This document shows positions 7,870 to 16,722 of a stretch of DNA of 64,000 nucleotides, in pieces. How positions within the stretch are numbered: position 1 is the stretch's first letter; the number at the start of each line of letters is the position of its first letter. The DNA lies in assembly GCF_040567655.1 (NCBI RefSeq), contig NZ_JBEXAC010000002.1, positions 2,940,906-3,004,905 of the forward strand, read 5' to 3'. A model generated the notes under the pieces. The model had not been told where the DNA came from and ran no database searches. It was given only the letters and a program-made list of their open reading frames with translations. Origin of the DNA: Chitinophaga sp. H8 (GTDB lineage Bacteria > Bacteroidota > Bacteroidia > Chitinophagales > Chitinophagaceae). The translations under genes and the position numbers were made by a program.

Positions 7870-9738
7870 TTACTTGTTTATTTCAAGGCAAAGCAGTTTG
7901 CCATCTGTGGAAGATGTGATAACGGTGCTTTCATCGATTGGCTGTACCGTATTGACAAGACAGTTGGAAAACTTGTGCTGCCATAATAATGCACCATCCT
8001 TAGCAGATAAGGCATATACGATCCCTGAATTGGTGGGCACGTAAATAATTCCTTTTTGCTCATTGATAGGGGAAGGGCAGATATCATATCCCAATTGTAC
8101 CGGCGATTGCCATAACAGTTCTCTTTGCTGGCTGCGTGCATTGAAAGCCAGGATATTTCCCTGCATGGTTTTGGCATATACGCGGTTATTGTCTTCAGAT
8201 ATGCCCATTGATTCCCGCACCCAGTTGTCTGCATCTTTAAAGCGCCATATTTCCTGTCCATTGTCGGTGTTGAGCACGGTCATAAACCGGTCGGGCGATA
8301 CCATGAACAGCTGTTTACCACTTATTACGGGCCAGCAGGCAGCAGGAGAGAACATCCGGTTGGTAGCCCCATTGGTCCAGGTCCAGGCAGCTTTGCCGGT
8401 GCTGGCATCTAATGCATAGAAATTATTACCCCAGGAGCCAAAGTACACTTTGCCATCCTGTACCAGCGGCCGGGTTTCTACAAACCCATGTATAGCTGCA
8501 TACTCCCAGCGCAATTTGCCGGTAGGGATTTCCCAGGCACGGCAATGCCCGTCAGAACCGGCAATGATAGCCAGGTTATTGTATAGCGCTGCAGAGGAAA
8601 CAATAGCTTTGCCGGTAGGTTGTGACCATAAGCGTTTACCGTTACGAAGGTCCAGGCAGTATACGTTACCGTCTGTACCGGGTACCACAACATACTTTTC
8701 GTATACTAACGGCGTAGCATATATTTTACCTTTGGTGGTATATTTCCATATCAGTTTTCCGGTATTTTGATTTACTGCTTTGATATCACCGTTGGTATTG
8801 GTGTAGATCACTTTACCATCGGCAATCGCAACAGCACTGCCCATATCGCCGGATTCCTGTACTTCCCATTTTATCCGCACGTTAGGAAAGGCTTTATTCA
8901 TGCTGTAATCTGGCCGGGGAGGGTGTTCCATCCATACCGGCTTATCGGCGGTAGGGATAGGTACCCCATGCCAGGAGGCCAGGGTAGCTACACCAGGTGT
9001 ACGCTCATTGAACAGGAGGGAATCTCCCACGATGGAAACAATATTATAGCCACCTATTGGGGCACCCGCCCGTAAGTTGGACCGGCACATGATTCCCGGA
9101 ATCCCTTCAAAGTTAAAAGCGCGGTTAGTATGGCCATGCCCGCATATCATCGCCTTTACATTGCGTCCGTGCAGGCGTTCCAGTACTTCATACCAGTTGC
9201 TTAACGAACTATCCTGCGGGTAATGATTGATGTAAATAATGGGCTGTTGTTTGTTGGATTTCTTTTGCAGCTGTTTGTCCAGCCATACGATGTTTTCCCT
9301 GGGTACTTGCCCAGGCCCCATACGCATATTAGGGCCGCTGTTGGTACCAATAAACCAGTATCCTTTGTGCTCGAAACTGAATGTTTCATCCCCAAATACG
9401 GTGCGGAAAGTATTACAGCCGCTTTCGGACCATTTGGTGTCATGATTGCCTGGCACAATATACCAGGGTTTATTCAGTCGGCTGATAATGCTTTTGGCCA
9501 GCTTTAATTCATCATCAGTACCAAATTCGGTCACATCGCCGGAGAAGATGACAAACGCCACGTTCTGATGATTAATATCTTCCACTGTACGCTCCAGGTC
9601 TTCCTGCCCGCTTTCATTACCAATGTGCGTATCCGTTACCAATGCAAAGCGAAACAGGGTATCCTGTGCTACTGCTGTAAGGGTGAGCAGACAAGAGAGC
9701 AGAAAGATACCTGTATGTGTGATCAGTCTTTTATTCAT
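7870..9738 (-). CDS. secreted metallophosphatase fused to a PQQ-like beta-propeller
   Basis: 622 aa with a Sec signal peptide (FLLSCLLTLTAVAQ). Residues about 28-270 form a calcineurin-like phosphoesterase domain with the metal motifs LVTDTHIGNE, FSGDVTEFG, PGNHDTKWSES, INHYP and CGHGHTN. Residues about 300-620 are PQQ/WD-type repeats (GKLIWKYTTKGKIYATPLV, GKRLWSQPTGKAIVSSAALY, GKLRWEY, GKAAWTW, GALLWQHKF). It follows the SusD gene by 7 bp and is the last gene of the sigma-FecR-SusC-SusD group, so it probably acts on the imported ligand in the periplasm or at the surface. The substrate is unknown. Confidence 0.88.
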   Translation of the reverse strand: MNKRLITHTGIFLLSCLLTLTAVAQDTLFRFALVTDTHIGNESGQEDLERTVEDINHQNVAFVIFSGDVTEFGTDDELKLAKSIISRLNKPWYIVPGNHDTKWSESGCNTFRTVFGDETFSFEHKGYWFIGTNSGPNMRMGPGQVPRENIVWLDKQLQKKSNKQQPIIYINHYPQDSSLSNWYEVLERLHGRNVKAMICGHGHTNRAFNFEGIPGIMCRSNLRAGAPIGGYNIVSIVGDSLLFNERTPGVATLASWHGVPIPTADKPVWMEHPPRPDYSMNKAFPNVRIKWEVQESGDMGSAVAIADGKVIYTNTNGDIKAVNQNTGKLIWKYTTKGKIYATPLVYEKYVVVPGTDGNVYCLDLRNGKRLWSQPTGKAIVSSAALYNNLAIIAGSDGHCRAWEIPTGKLRWEYAAIHGFVETRPLVQDGKVYFGSWGNNFYALDASTGKAAWTWTNGATNRMFSPAACWPVISGKQLFMVSPDRFMTVLNTDNGQEIWRFKDADNWVRESMGISEDNNRVYAKTMQGNILAFNARSQQRELLWQSPVQLGYDICPSPINEQKGIIYVPTNSGIVYALSAKDGALLWQHKFSNCLVNTVQPIDESTVITSSTDGKLLCLEINK

Positions 9739-9745
9739 CGCCGAT

Positions 9746-11491
9746 TTATTTTTCCCAATCCGGGTTTTGCGTTAAGTTTTTATTTAGCAACATTTCCGTT
9801 AAAGGTAATGGAAAGAGGTAATGTTTGGGAGACTCAAATTTTTTAATATCCACCGGATGTACGATGATATTGCCTTTGGTATCTTCTGTTAATGCACGGT
9901 CTGGTTTCAGGATAAAGTATTGTAAGCCTTTCACCGGATTATCCGGTCTGGCATCTACGATGGCGATATCATTTTTACCATCCCCATCCAGGTCAAACTC
10001 ACCTTTCCCAGGGAAGTAAGCCCCCAGAAAACGCTGTGCCAGCAGTGCACCTAATTTCCAGCGCATCAGGTCCTGGTAGCGGAATCCTTCGATGGCCAGT
10101 TCCACACGGCGTTCGCGGCGTACTTCCAGGATGGCAGGATCTGTAACACCAGGATTGTGCTGCACCAGCACCGGATCAGCTGTCAGCCCTGCCAGGATAA
10201 GGAAAGGCATGCCTGCCCGTGTACGGATCACATTTACGGATTTATCTGCATCGCCCTGTGTAAGCTGGTGGAGTTCTGCTTTAGCCTCTGCGTAGATCAG
10301 CAATACTTCTGCATAACGGAAGATAGGCAGGTCATTGCTGTTAGAGTTAAAACCATCCTGATCGGTACCTGTTACAAATTTAATACCCTGGTAGCCGGTT
10401 AAGGCATCGGAGTAATCAGGTACCAATGGTACGTTGGTGCCAATACGTTTGTAACCGGGCGTGCGGATGGTTTGGGCTAAGCGCGGATCACGGTTTTTTA
10501 CTTCTTCCCAGTAAGGCATGGTAGCATAGTTAGGTACGGCAGAGAAAGGTGTACCATCTTTCATGAGGTAACTATTGATGAGTGCTTTGGTAAGACCAGG
10601 CGCGCCCAGTGTAGATACGGTAAAAGCACCATTGGCTGTATGGGTTTTATTAAGGGTGCGGTCATATACCCTGGCCAGGATAACCTCATCCGTATTGGCA
10701 GCATCGGCGGCAAACAGGTTGAGGTAATCTGTTTCCGGCTTGCCGGTGCTGTATAATTTATACATGCCGCCATCCATAATAGCCTTTGCTGCATCAGCAG
10801 CTTTTTGTAACAATTCATCTGCACCACTTAATCCCAGCTCACTATGGTATTTGCGGTAAGTACCTTCAAAGAGGCATACCCGTGCTTTCAGTGCCAGCGC
10901 TGCCCATTTGGTAATGCGGGAAACGTTTTTCCCGGCCTTGATCTTTGCCGCTGCAAAATCGAGGTCTGCCAGGATGGAGTCTATTACCAGCACACGTGAA
11001 TCCCGTGCTTTGTATAGTTCAGGGCTATTGGCTTCCAGCGGATAGCTGTACCAGGGTACATCACCAAAGCGCTGTACTTTTTCCAGATAAAAGAGTGCCC
11101 GGAAGAAGCGGGCAATACCGGCATAGTGATTTTTAACAGAATCCGGAATAGCCGCTTTCTGATAGCTGTTTAAAAAGTAGTTGATATTGCGCAGTGCTCC
11201 CCAGTTCCAGCCGGCTTCACCAGCGCTTGTTTTTACTATATGACGGCCTGCCACTACTTCGTTGGTAGAAGCCGTTTCAACATTGTCGCTGGTGTTATCC
11301 GCCGAATAGATATCTGTTCCGGGAAGGTTGCCATACAGGCTGTTGGTATATATTTCCAGGTCCTTTTCGGTGTTGAAAAAATCCTGTGGTGCAATATCGC
11401 TGAGTGGGCGACGCTCCAGGAAGTCTTTTTTACAGGCACCTGATATGGCTACCAGTACTAAAAGTGTATATGCTAATAATTGCTTTTTCAT
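9746..11491 (-). CDS. SusD/RagB-family nutrient-binding lipoprotein
   Basis: 581 aa with a lipobox (LVAISGAC) near residue 20. The SusD-like N-terminal block is LERRPLSDIAPQDFFNTEKD. TPR-type helices follow (GIARFFRALFYLEKVQRFGD), and the C-terminal RagB part has EVLLIYAEAKAEL and VRRERRVELAIEGFRYQDLM. SusD proteins form the lid on the SusC barrel and bind the ligand at the surface. It lies 35 bp after the SusC gene. A neutral or phosphorylated ligand is possible given the phosphatase that follows, but this is inference. Confidence 0.92.
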   Translation of the reverse strand: MKKQLLAYTLLVLVAISGACKKDFLERRPLSDIAPQDFFNTEKDLEIYTNSLYGNLPGTDIYSADNTSDNVETASTNEVVAGRHIVKTSAGEAGWNWGALRNINYFLNSYQKAAIPDSVKNHYAGIARFFRALFYLEKVQRFGDVPWYSYPLEANSPELYKARDSRVLVIDSILADLDFAAAKIKAGKNVSRITKWAALALKARVCLFEGTYRKYHSELGLSGADELLQKAADAAKAIMDGGMYKLYSTGKPETDYLNLFAADAANTDEVILARVYDRTLNKTHTANGAFTVSTLGAPGLTKALINSYLMKDGTPFSAVPNYATMPYWEEVKNRDPRLAQTIRTPGYKRIGTNVPLVPDYSDALTGYQGIKFVTGTDQDGFNSNSNDLPIFRYAEVLLIYAEAKAELHQLTQGDADKSVNVIRTRAGMPFLILAGLTADPVLVQHNPGVTDPAILEVRRERRVELAIEGFRYQDLMRWKLGALLAQRFLGAYFPGKGEFDLDGDGKNDIAIVDARPDNPVKGLQYFILKPDRALTEDTKGNIIVHPVDIKKFESPKHYLFPLPLTEMLLNKNLTQNPDWEK

Positions 11492-11526
11492 CCGTTAATT
11501 TTTTATGGTCCAGAATGTTACCTGGT

Positions 11527-14500
11527 TTAGAAATTCACATCAATACCAAATGTATAGGTGCGCTGTATTGGATATACAAAGCCTCTACCGTTGCTGGTGC
11601 CCCCATCTACTTCATCGTTAATACCTTCCGGGTCAAATGCTTTGGAGATACGGGTAAATTCAAACAGGTTTTGACCGGAGAAGAAAATCCGCGCCTTATC
11701 GATACCAATACGGGTGGTCCATTTAGCTGGAATGGTGTATCCCGCTGTGAGGTTCTTTAACCGCAGATAGGCCGCATTCTGGAGGTAACGTGTTTGTTTT
11801 ACACCCAGCTGGCGGCTGGCATCAAAAGCATCGTAGGCACGTGGACGTGGGAAGTAGGCATTTGGATTTTCCGGCGTCCAGTAGTTATTGTAGATATGAT
11901 CGTATACCGGTTGGTTCCACCGGTTGTAGAAACCCCAGAATACACCGGACTCTGCTTCCGGCCAGAAGTCACGCTTACCAATACCCTGGAAGAACACATC
12001 AAGCGAAATGCCATTCCAATTGGCACCGGCGCTCACACCATATGCATAGCGGGGGCGGTCGTTACCAATCTTGTACATATCTCCCGGATCATCTACCGTG
12101 TTTTTGCCATTACTGATCTTATCATCCCCATTGCGGTTCTCGAATTTGATATCACCAGCCATTGGATGTCCGTTGAGGCTGTACGCCAGGCTCTGTACCA
12201 ATCGCTGATCTACGTGTGTTTTGTATTCTTCATCTGTCTGAAAAAATCCCAGGGTTTTATATCCCCATATTTCGCCTAATTCCATCCCTTCGTAATAGTC
12301 GCCCAGGAACTTGTTGGGATTATCAAATTTGGTGATGAAAGACCGGCTGTCGGATAATACTACGCCGAAGTTGTAAGAGAAAGGCTTCCCAAAGAGGGTG
12401 CTGCGGTCGTTCCATTTTACAGAAAACTCCCAGCCTTTGGTAGAAAGGTCGGCCGCATTTTGTTTAGGTTCTGTTGCACCTAATACCGCAGGCAGGGTCT
12501 TACCTTTTGTGAGCATGCGGGTAGTGGTACGGTTAAACCAGTCGAATCCTACATCCAGGCGGTTGCGCAGCGCGGTGAAGTCCAGGCCGAAGTCCAGCGT
12601 AGTAGCTGTTTCCCAGGTTAGATTTACCGGCATCAACCCCGGCGCACCTACTGCCAGTGGCTGTGCCCCATCCAGGATATCGGATGTTTTATACACGCCC
12701 AGAGTATTGAGGTAGGTATATTCTGATAAAGACAATTGGTTACCCAATGAGCCATAAGAAGCCCTTACTTTCAGGTTGCTGAATGCTTTGGATAAAGGCT
12801 GGAAGAAAGGTTCTTTTGAGATGATCCACCCTGCTGAAACAGAAGGGAAGAAAGCGTAGCGGCTGGAGTCTGCAAATTTGGAAGTACCATCATAACGGCC
12901 ATTCAGTTCCAGCAGATAACGGTCTTTAAAATCATAGTTGAGGCGATAAAACACACCACGTATGGCCCATTCTCTTTTATTATCACCTACAGTAGCCACA
13001 CCGGAAGTGAGGTTCAGGGCGCTTTGTTCCTGGGTGATATTATCATCGCGGCGGGCAGTAAAGTAGCTATATTTATTCAGCTCCTGGTTAAAACCCAGCA
13101 GGCCTTTAAAATGGTGTTGCCCAATGCGTTGTTCATATTCAGTGTACAGATTTACTACCTGGTTGAGGGTTTCACCCATGGAAGCAGCGGTGTAGTCCTG
13201 ATTGGAATAAGCTGCGATACTGCCGGGCTTGTTTTCGTATTTCAGGCGAATGTTCTGAATATCGTTCCGGTTTTGGGTAACGAACACCGTGTAATCACCA
13301 TTAAAGCGCAGCTTGTTGTTTAAAAAACTGGTTTGGAAGCCCAGTGTATTTTTCAGGAGCTGATCCTTTTGCAGGGAGCGGCCTCCCTTTTCCAGCTGGC
13401 CGAAAGTAAGCATCCCTGCCTGTGTATAATTTCCAGAGGGCGTTTTGATTGCCTCATAAGGGTTGGCAAACAGGGAAAGGTAGCGGTACACATTAAATCC
13501 ATTGGCCACAAATTTGTTGGGTGCATCATACAGGCCCTGGATCATTTCCACATTATCATATATTTTCAGCCAATCGGTTACCTGGTTGTCGAGTTTCAGG
13601 CGGAGGCTGTATTTTTTATAGTCATCCGTAGCCACACGAAAGGCACCTTGTTGTTTCATATAACCGGCAGAGATAAAGTAGTTGGTATTTCCTTTACCAC
13701 CGGATAAGCTGACATAATGTTTACTGAAAGGCTGCTGATCGTTATAAAATTCGCGGTACCAGTCGGTGTTGGCGCCCCGGATGAAGTTACCGGCAGCATC
13801 TACTCCCAGTTCGGGAAGAGAAGGATCTTCCTGGCGTTTTTTAAGATAAGCGATCACATCCGGCATACCGGGCTGATCACCACCTGCATAACCGCGATAG
13901 GCTTCATTTTGCAGCGTGGCAGCAGCTAATGGATCATTTACCACATGTGGCAGGCGGGTAGGTTTACTCCAGCCGAAGCTATTGGTATAGCGTACCTGGG
14001 GAGCACCGGTTTTGCCTTTGCGGGTGGTAACGAGGATCACACCAAAAGCAGCCCGTGCACCGTAGATGGCAGCAGAGGCCGCATCTTTCAATACCGTTAC
14101 ACTGGCCACATCTTCGGGGTTGATCATATTAATATCTCCAGGTGTGCCATCGATGAGGATCAATGGGCCACCACCATTAATGGAGGTAATACCTCTGACA
14201 TTAAAATCTCCACCCCTTCCTATACGGCCATCACCAAAAGTGATATTCAGGTTAGGAATAGCCCCCTGTAGCCCCTGGGCAATGTTGGTAATAGGGCGGT
14301 CTTCAAATACTTCTGATCCTACCTGTGAAATAGCACCGGTCACATTGGCTTTCTTCTGGGTACCATACCCTACCACCACTACCTGCGCCAGGGAGTCATC
14401 ACGCAATTTCATTCTTACAATCAGGTTGATGGTTTCTCCTTTCTTGATAGTATATCCTTGCAGTTGTTGTGTTTTATAGCCTACAGAGGAGAAAATAAAT

Positions 14501-14757
14501 TCATAGTTATCACCAGCCACCAGGTTATCGAATTTAAATAGCCCTTTTTCGTTGGTTACCTGGAACGATATTTTGTTGGTAGCCACCTGTACCGCTTTTA
14601 CGGAAACGCCCGGCATTTTTTCGCCTTGCGGACTTTGTACTACCCCCGCTACATCGGGCTTGTTTTGTGCCTGACTGATGATAGGCCGGAGGGCAAAGAG
14701 TAATAATAATAACCCTGCACTATGGAGTGAGTGTTTGTTGACGAAGCGTTTGATCAT
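11527..14757 (-). CDS. SusC/RagA-family TonB-linked outer-membrane transporter
   Basis: About 1076 aa from the ATG at 14757, which starts the signal peptide (MIKRFVNKHS, then LLLLLFALRPIISQAQ); twelve further codons upstream are open but not needed. Right after the signal comes a carboxypeptidase-regulatory-like domain (VAGVVQSPQGEKMPGVSVKA), then a TonB-box-like VVVVGYGTQKKANVTGAIS, the plug (LQGAIPNLNI, VTVLKDAASAAIYGARAAFG) and the barrel. There is no STN signalling domain between the signal peptide and the regulatory domain, although a sigma/FecR pair lies directly upstream. Confidence 0.92.
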   Translation of the reverse strand: MIKRFVNKHSLHSAGLLLLLFALRPIISQAQNKPDVAGVVQSPQGEKMPGVSVKAVQVATNKISFQVTNEKGLFKFDNLVAGDNYEFIFSSVGYKTQQLQGYTIKKGETINLIVRMKLRDDSLAQVVVVGYGTQKKANVTGAISQVGSEVFEDRPITNIAQGLQGAIPNLNITFGDGRIGRGGDFNVRGITSINGGGPLILIDGTPGDINMINPEDVASVTVLKDAASAAIYGARAAFGVILVTTRKGKTGAPQVRYTNSFGWSKPTRLPHVVNDPLAAATLQNEAYRGYAGGDQPGMPDVIAYLKKRQEDPSLPELGVDAAGNFIRGANTDWYREFYNDQQPFSKHYVSLSGGKGNTNYFISAGYMKQQGAFRVATDDYKKYSLRLKLDNQVTDWLKIYDNVEMIQGLYDAPNKFVANGFNVYRYLSLFANPYEAIKTPSGNYTQAGMLTFGQLEKGGRSLQKDQLLKNTLGFQTSFLNNKLRFNGDYTVFVTQNRNDIQNIRLKYENKPGSIAAYSNQDYTAASMGETLNQVVNLYTEYEQRIGQHHFKGLLGFNQELNKYSYFTARRDDNITQEQSALNLTSGVATVGDNKREWAIRGVFYRLNYDFKDRYLLELNGRYDGTSKFADSSRYAFFPSVSAGWIISKEPFFQPLSKAFSNLKVRASYGSLGNQLSLSEYTYLNTLGVYKTSDILDGAQPLAVGAPGLMPVNLTWETATTLDFGLDFTALRNRLDVGFDWFNRTTTRMLTKGKTLPAVLGATEPKQNAADLSTKGWEFSVKWNDRSTLFGKPFSYNFGVVLSDSRSFITKFDNPNKFLGDYYEGMELGEIWGYKTLGFFQTDEEYKTHVDQRLVQSLAYSLNGHPMAGDIKFENRNGDDKISNGKNTVDDPGDMYKIGNDRPRYAYGVSAGANWNGISLDVFFQGIGKRDFWPEAESGVFWGFYNRWNQPVYDHIYNNYWTPENPNAYFPRPRAYDAFDASRQLGVKQTRYLQNAAYLRLKNLTAGYTIPAKWTTRIGIDKARIFFSGQNLFEFTRISKAFDPEGINDEVDGGTSNGRGFVYPIQRTYTFGIDVNF

Positions 14758-14827
14758 AGCGTTAATTTTAGACAATACATTCCCTGGCCGCATGGGCAGC
14801 CTGATTTTTTGCTGGTTTAATGCTTTA

Positions 14828-15874
14828 TTATTTCGTTAATGAAAAACCTTTATCCGTATGCGTCAGCTGGAGGTTATTCAGTGTGGCAATGACTTCCAGT
14901 ATCTGCGCTAAAGAATCATTGTAACTAAATTCTGCGGTTACACGAATTTTTGATAATGCTTTTTTATCGTAGCTGATCGTTGTTGAAAAGTGTTGTTCCA
15001 GTGTTTGTAACACGGCAGGCAGTGGCTGCTTAAAATACACCAGGCCTGTATTGGCAGTAGTGTGCTGCTCATTGGGCGCTATTGTTTTACTTACCCGTTT
15101 ATTTTTACTCCATATTACCGGGCGGGCATCTCCGGTGTTATAGCTCAGTTCATCTCCTGGTACCAGATATTGGGCCGCAAAAGTGGGTTGCCCGGGCTGT
15201 TGCTGGTGATCTATGCGCACCTTACCATTGAATAGTTTTACCGTTACGCTACCGTTGGTGATATTTTCCTTTACCAGAAAAGCTGTACCCAGGGCGGTAG
15301 TACCGATGGAAGCGGTATATACAGTGAGCGGGCGTTTGCTGTCCTGTGCCACTTCAAATCTGGCTGTTCCGTTTAGCCAGATCTCCCTTTTGCTGGTAGT
15401 AAAGTGACGCCGGTAATGCAGCTGGCTGTTAGGATGTAATTGTACGGCAGAGCCATCTTCCAGTACCAGCGCTATGATTGTTTGTCCATTGTTTTTATGA
15501 TACTGTGTATCTGAAAGTGGTGCAATGACAGCCTGTAATGCCATGCCGATGGGAGGCGCTACCTGATGCCTGTTGCCTGCCAGTGCCCATACCAGCACTA
15601 TACTACCGGTAAGCACTGCAGCAGCAGCTATCCGCCTGAGTACTTTAAACATCCGGGAGCGGGCATAAATCTTACTTTGTACTTTATGAAGTACTTTATC
15701 TGAAACAACGGGATGCAGTTTGCCTTCCGGTTCAAAATTTTCCCAGTCCTGCCATTGGAGATATTCCTCCATCGCTTCCGGGTGTTCTTTAAAGTATAAT
15801 AGCACCTCTCTTTCTTCCTCTTCGGTACATTGCCCTTTAATAAAGCGTTGATATAATGCAGGTGATAAAGCCAT
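14828..15874 (-). CDS. FecR-family anti-sigma factor
   Basis: About 348 aa from the ATG at 15874 (MALSPALYQRFIKGQCTEEE), the normal start for this family; 20 extra codons upstream are also open. Residues 1-75 form the cytoplasmic sigma-binding part. A single membrane helix follows (AAAAVLTGSIVLVWALAG), then the periplasmic FecR domain (TIIALVLEDGSAVQLHPNS, SQLHYRR, REIWLNGTARFEVAQDSKRP), then a C-terminal DUF4974-type domain (LPAVLQTLEQHFSTTISYD). It should hold the neighbouring sigma factor until the transporter signals. Confidence 0.9.
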   Translation of the reverse strand: MALSPALYQRFIKGQCTEEEEREVLLYFKEHPEAMEEYLQWQDWENFEPEGKLHPVVSDKVLHKVQSKIYARSRMFKVLRRIAAAAVLTGSIVLVWALAGNRHQVAPPIGMALQAVIAPLSDTQYHKNNGQTIIALVLEDGSAVQLHPNSQLHYRRHFTTSKREIWLNGTARFEVAQDSKRPLTVYTASIGTTALGTAFLVKENITNGSVTVKLFNGKVRIDHQQQPGQPTFAAQYLVPGDELSYNTGDARPVIWSKNKRVSKTIAPNEQHTTANTGLVYFKQPLPAVLQTLEQHFSTTISYDKKALSKIRVTAEFSYNDSLAQILEVIATLNNLQLTHTDKGFSLTK

Positions 15875-15969
15875 AAAAACAGGTGCCTTTACGAATACTA
15901 CGTTTGAAATGACATGATCCCTTACCCGTAACAATTTATTTACAATGGGGATACAGATAGGGGGGAAGA

Positions 15970-16494
15970 TCAGTAGAAAAATGTAAGTAATACACGGCGC
16001 AGGTGCTTTAGTGCTTTGGTGATATGAACTTCTACGGTTTTAGGGGAAATGGAGAGCAGATGGGATATTTCCTTGTGCGACAGGCCGTCAATGCGGCTGA
16101 GCATGAATACTTTTTTGCGTACCGGGGGGAGTTTTTCCATTTCCAATTGGAGATGGTGCATCGTGTCCCGGGTAGCGGGTTCGGTGACCTGTGAAGTATG
16201 CCCGATGCTATCTGTATAGGATTTCAGGAATGCCCGTTGTTTATTGTTTTTGCGGAGCATATCTATCATAGTAGTTTTGGCTATCCGGAACAACTGTTCT
16301 GACAGGGTATGGTCGTCAGACAGGTTTTTGCGGTAGCACCATAACTTTACAAAGGTAGCCTGCAGCAGCTCCTCCGATAATTGCTGGGAACGGGTATGCT
16401 TCAGGAAATAGAAATATAATTTTTCGTGGAAGGCTGCGTATACTTGTTCAAATATAATTGCGTCCCCCTCTTTTAATGCAGTTATATTTTCCAC
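15970..16494 (-). CDS. ECF-type RNA polymerase sigma factor
   Basis: 174 aa beginning with a GTG. Region 2 is visible as FEQVYAAFHEKLYFYFLKHT and ELLQATFVKLW; region 4 as MEKLPPVRKKVFMLSRIDGL, then SHKEISHLLSISPKTVEVHI and a basic C-terminus. This is the usual Bacteroidota FecI/RpoE type found with FecR and SusC/SusD. A TTTG (minus strand, plus 16527-16530) with a TA 19 nt on, plus 16500-16507, could be its promoter, but the -7 match is poor. Confidence 0.92.
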   Translation of the reverse strand: MENITALKEGDAIIFEQVYAAFHEKLYFYFLKHTRSQQLSEELLQATFVKLWCYRKNLSDDHTLSEQLFRIAKTTMIDMLRKNNKQRAFLKSYTDSIGHTSQVTEPATRDTMHHLQLEMEKLPPVRKKVFMLSRIDGLSHKEISHLLSISPKTVEVHITKALKHLRRVLLTFFY

Positions 16495-16640
16495 GGAACA
16501 GCTTTTACTTTTGGCAGCAAAGTTGACAAATTAAAAAAGATATTGGTTGTTAATTAAACATTAATTCTCCTCTGTGTACTATCTGTTTCTACAAGATTAA
16601 AAAAATATCAGTCAATTCCAAATGGGGGATTAAACACAAA

Positions 16641-16670
16641 AGCCGTCTCAATCTGAGACGGCTTTTTTTA
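16641..16670. terminator. Rho-independent terminator between glmM and the sigma-factor gene
   Basis: Perfect 10-bp stem AGCCGTCTCA / TGAGACGGCT (16641-16650, 16654-16663) with a 3-nt loop. T runs flank both sides: seven Ts on the plus strand and four on the minus strand. It lies about 60 bp past the stop of glmM, so it most likely ends the minus-strand glmM transcript. Confidence 0.8.
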
Positions 16671-16722
16671 CTTTTGGGAGTAATAACCCTTTTGGGGCTC
16701 CTAAAAAGATATGCTTACGATA

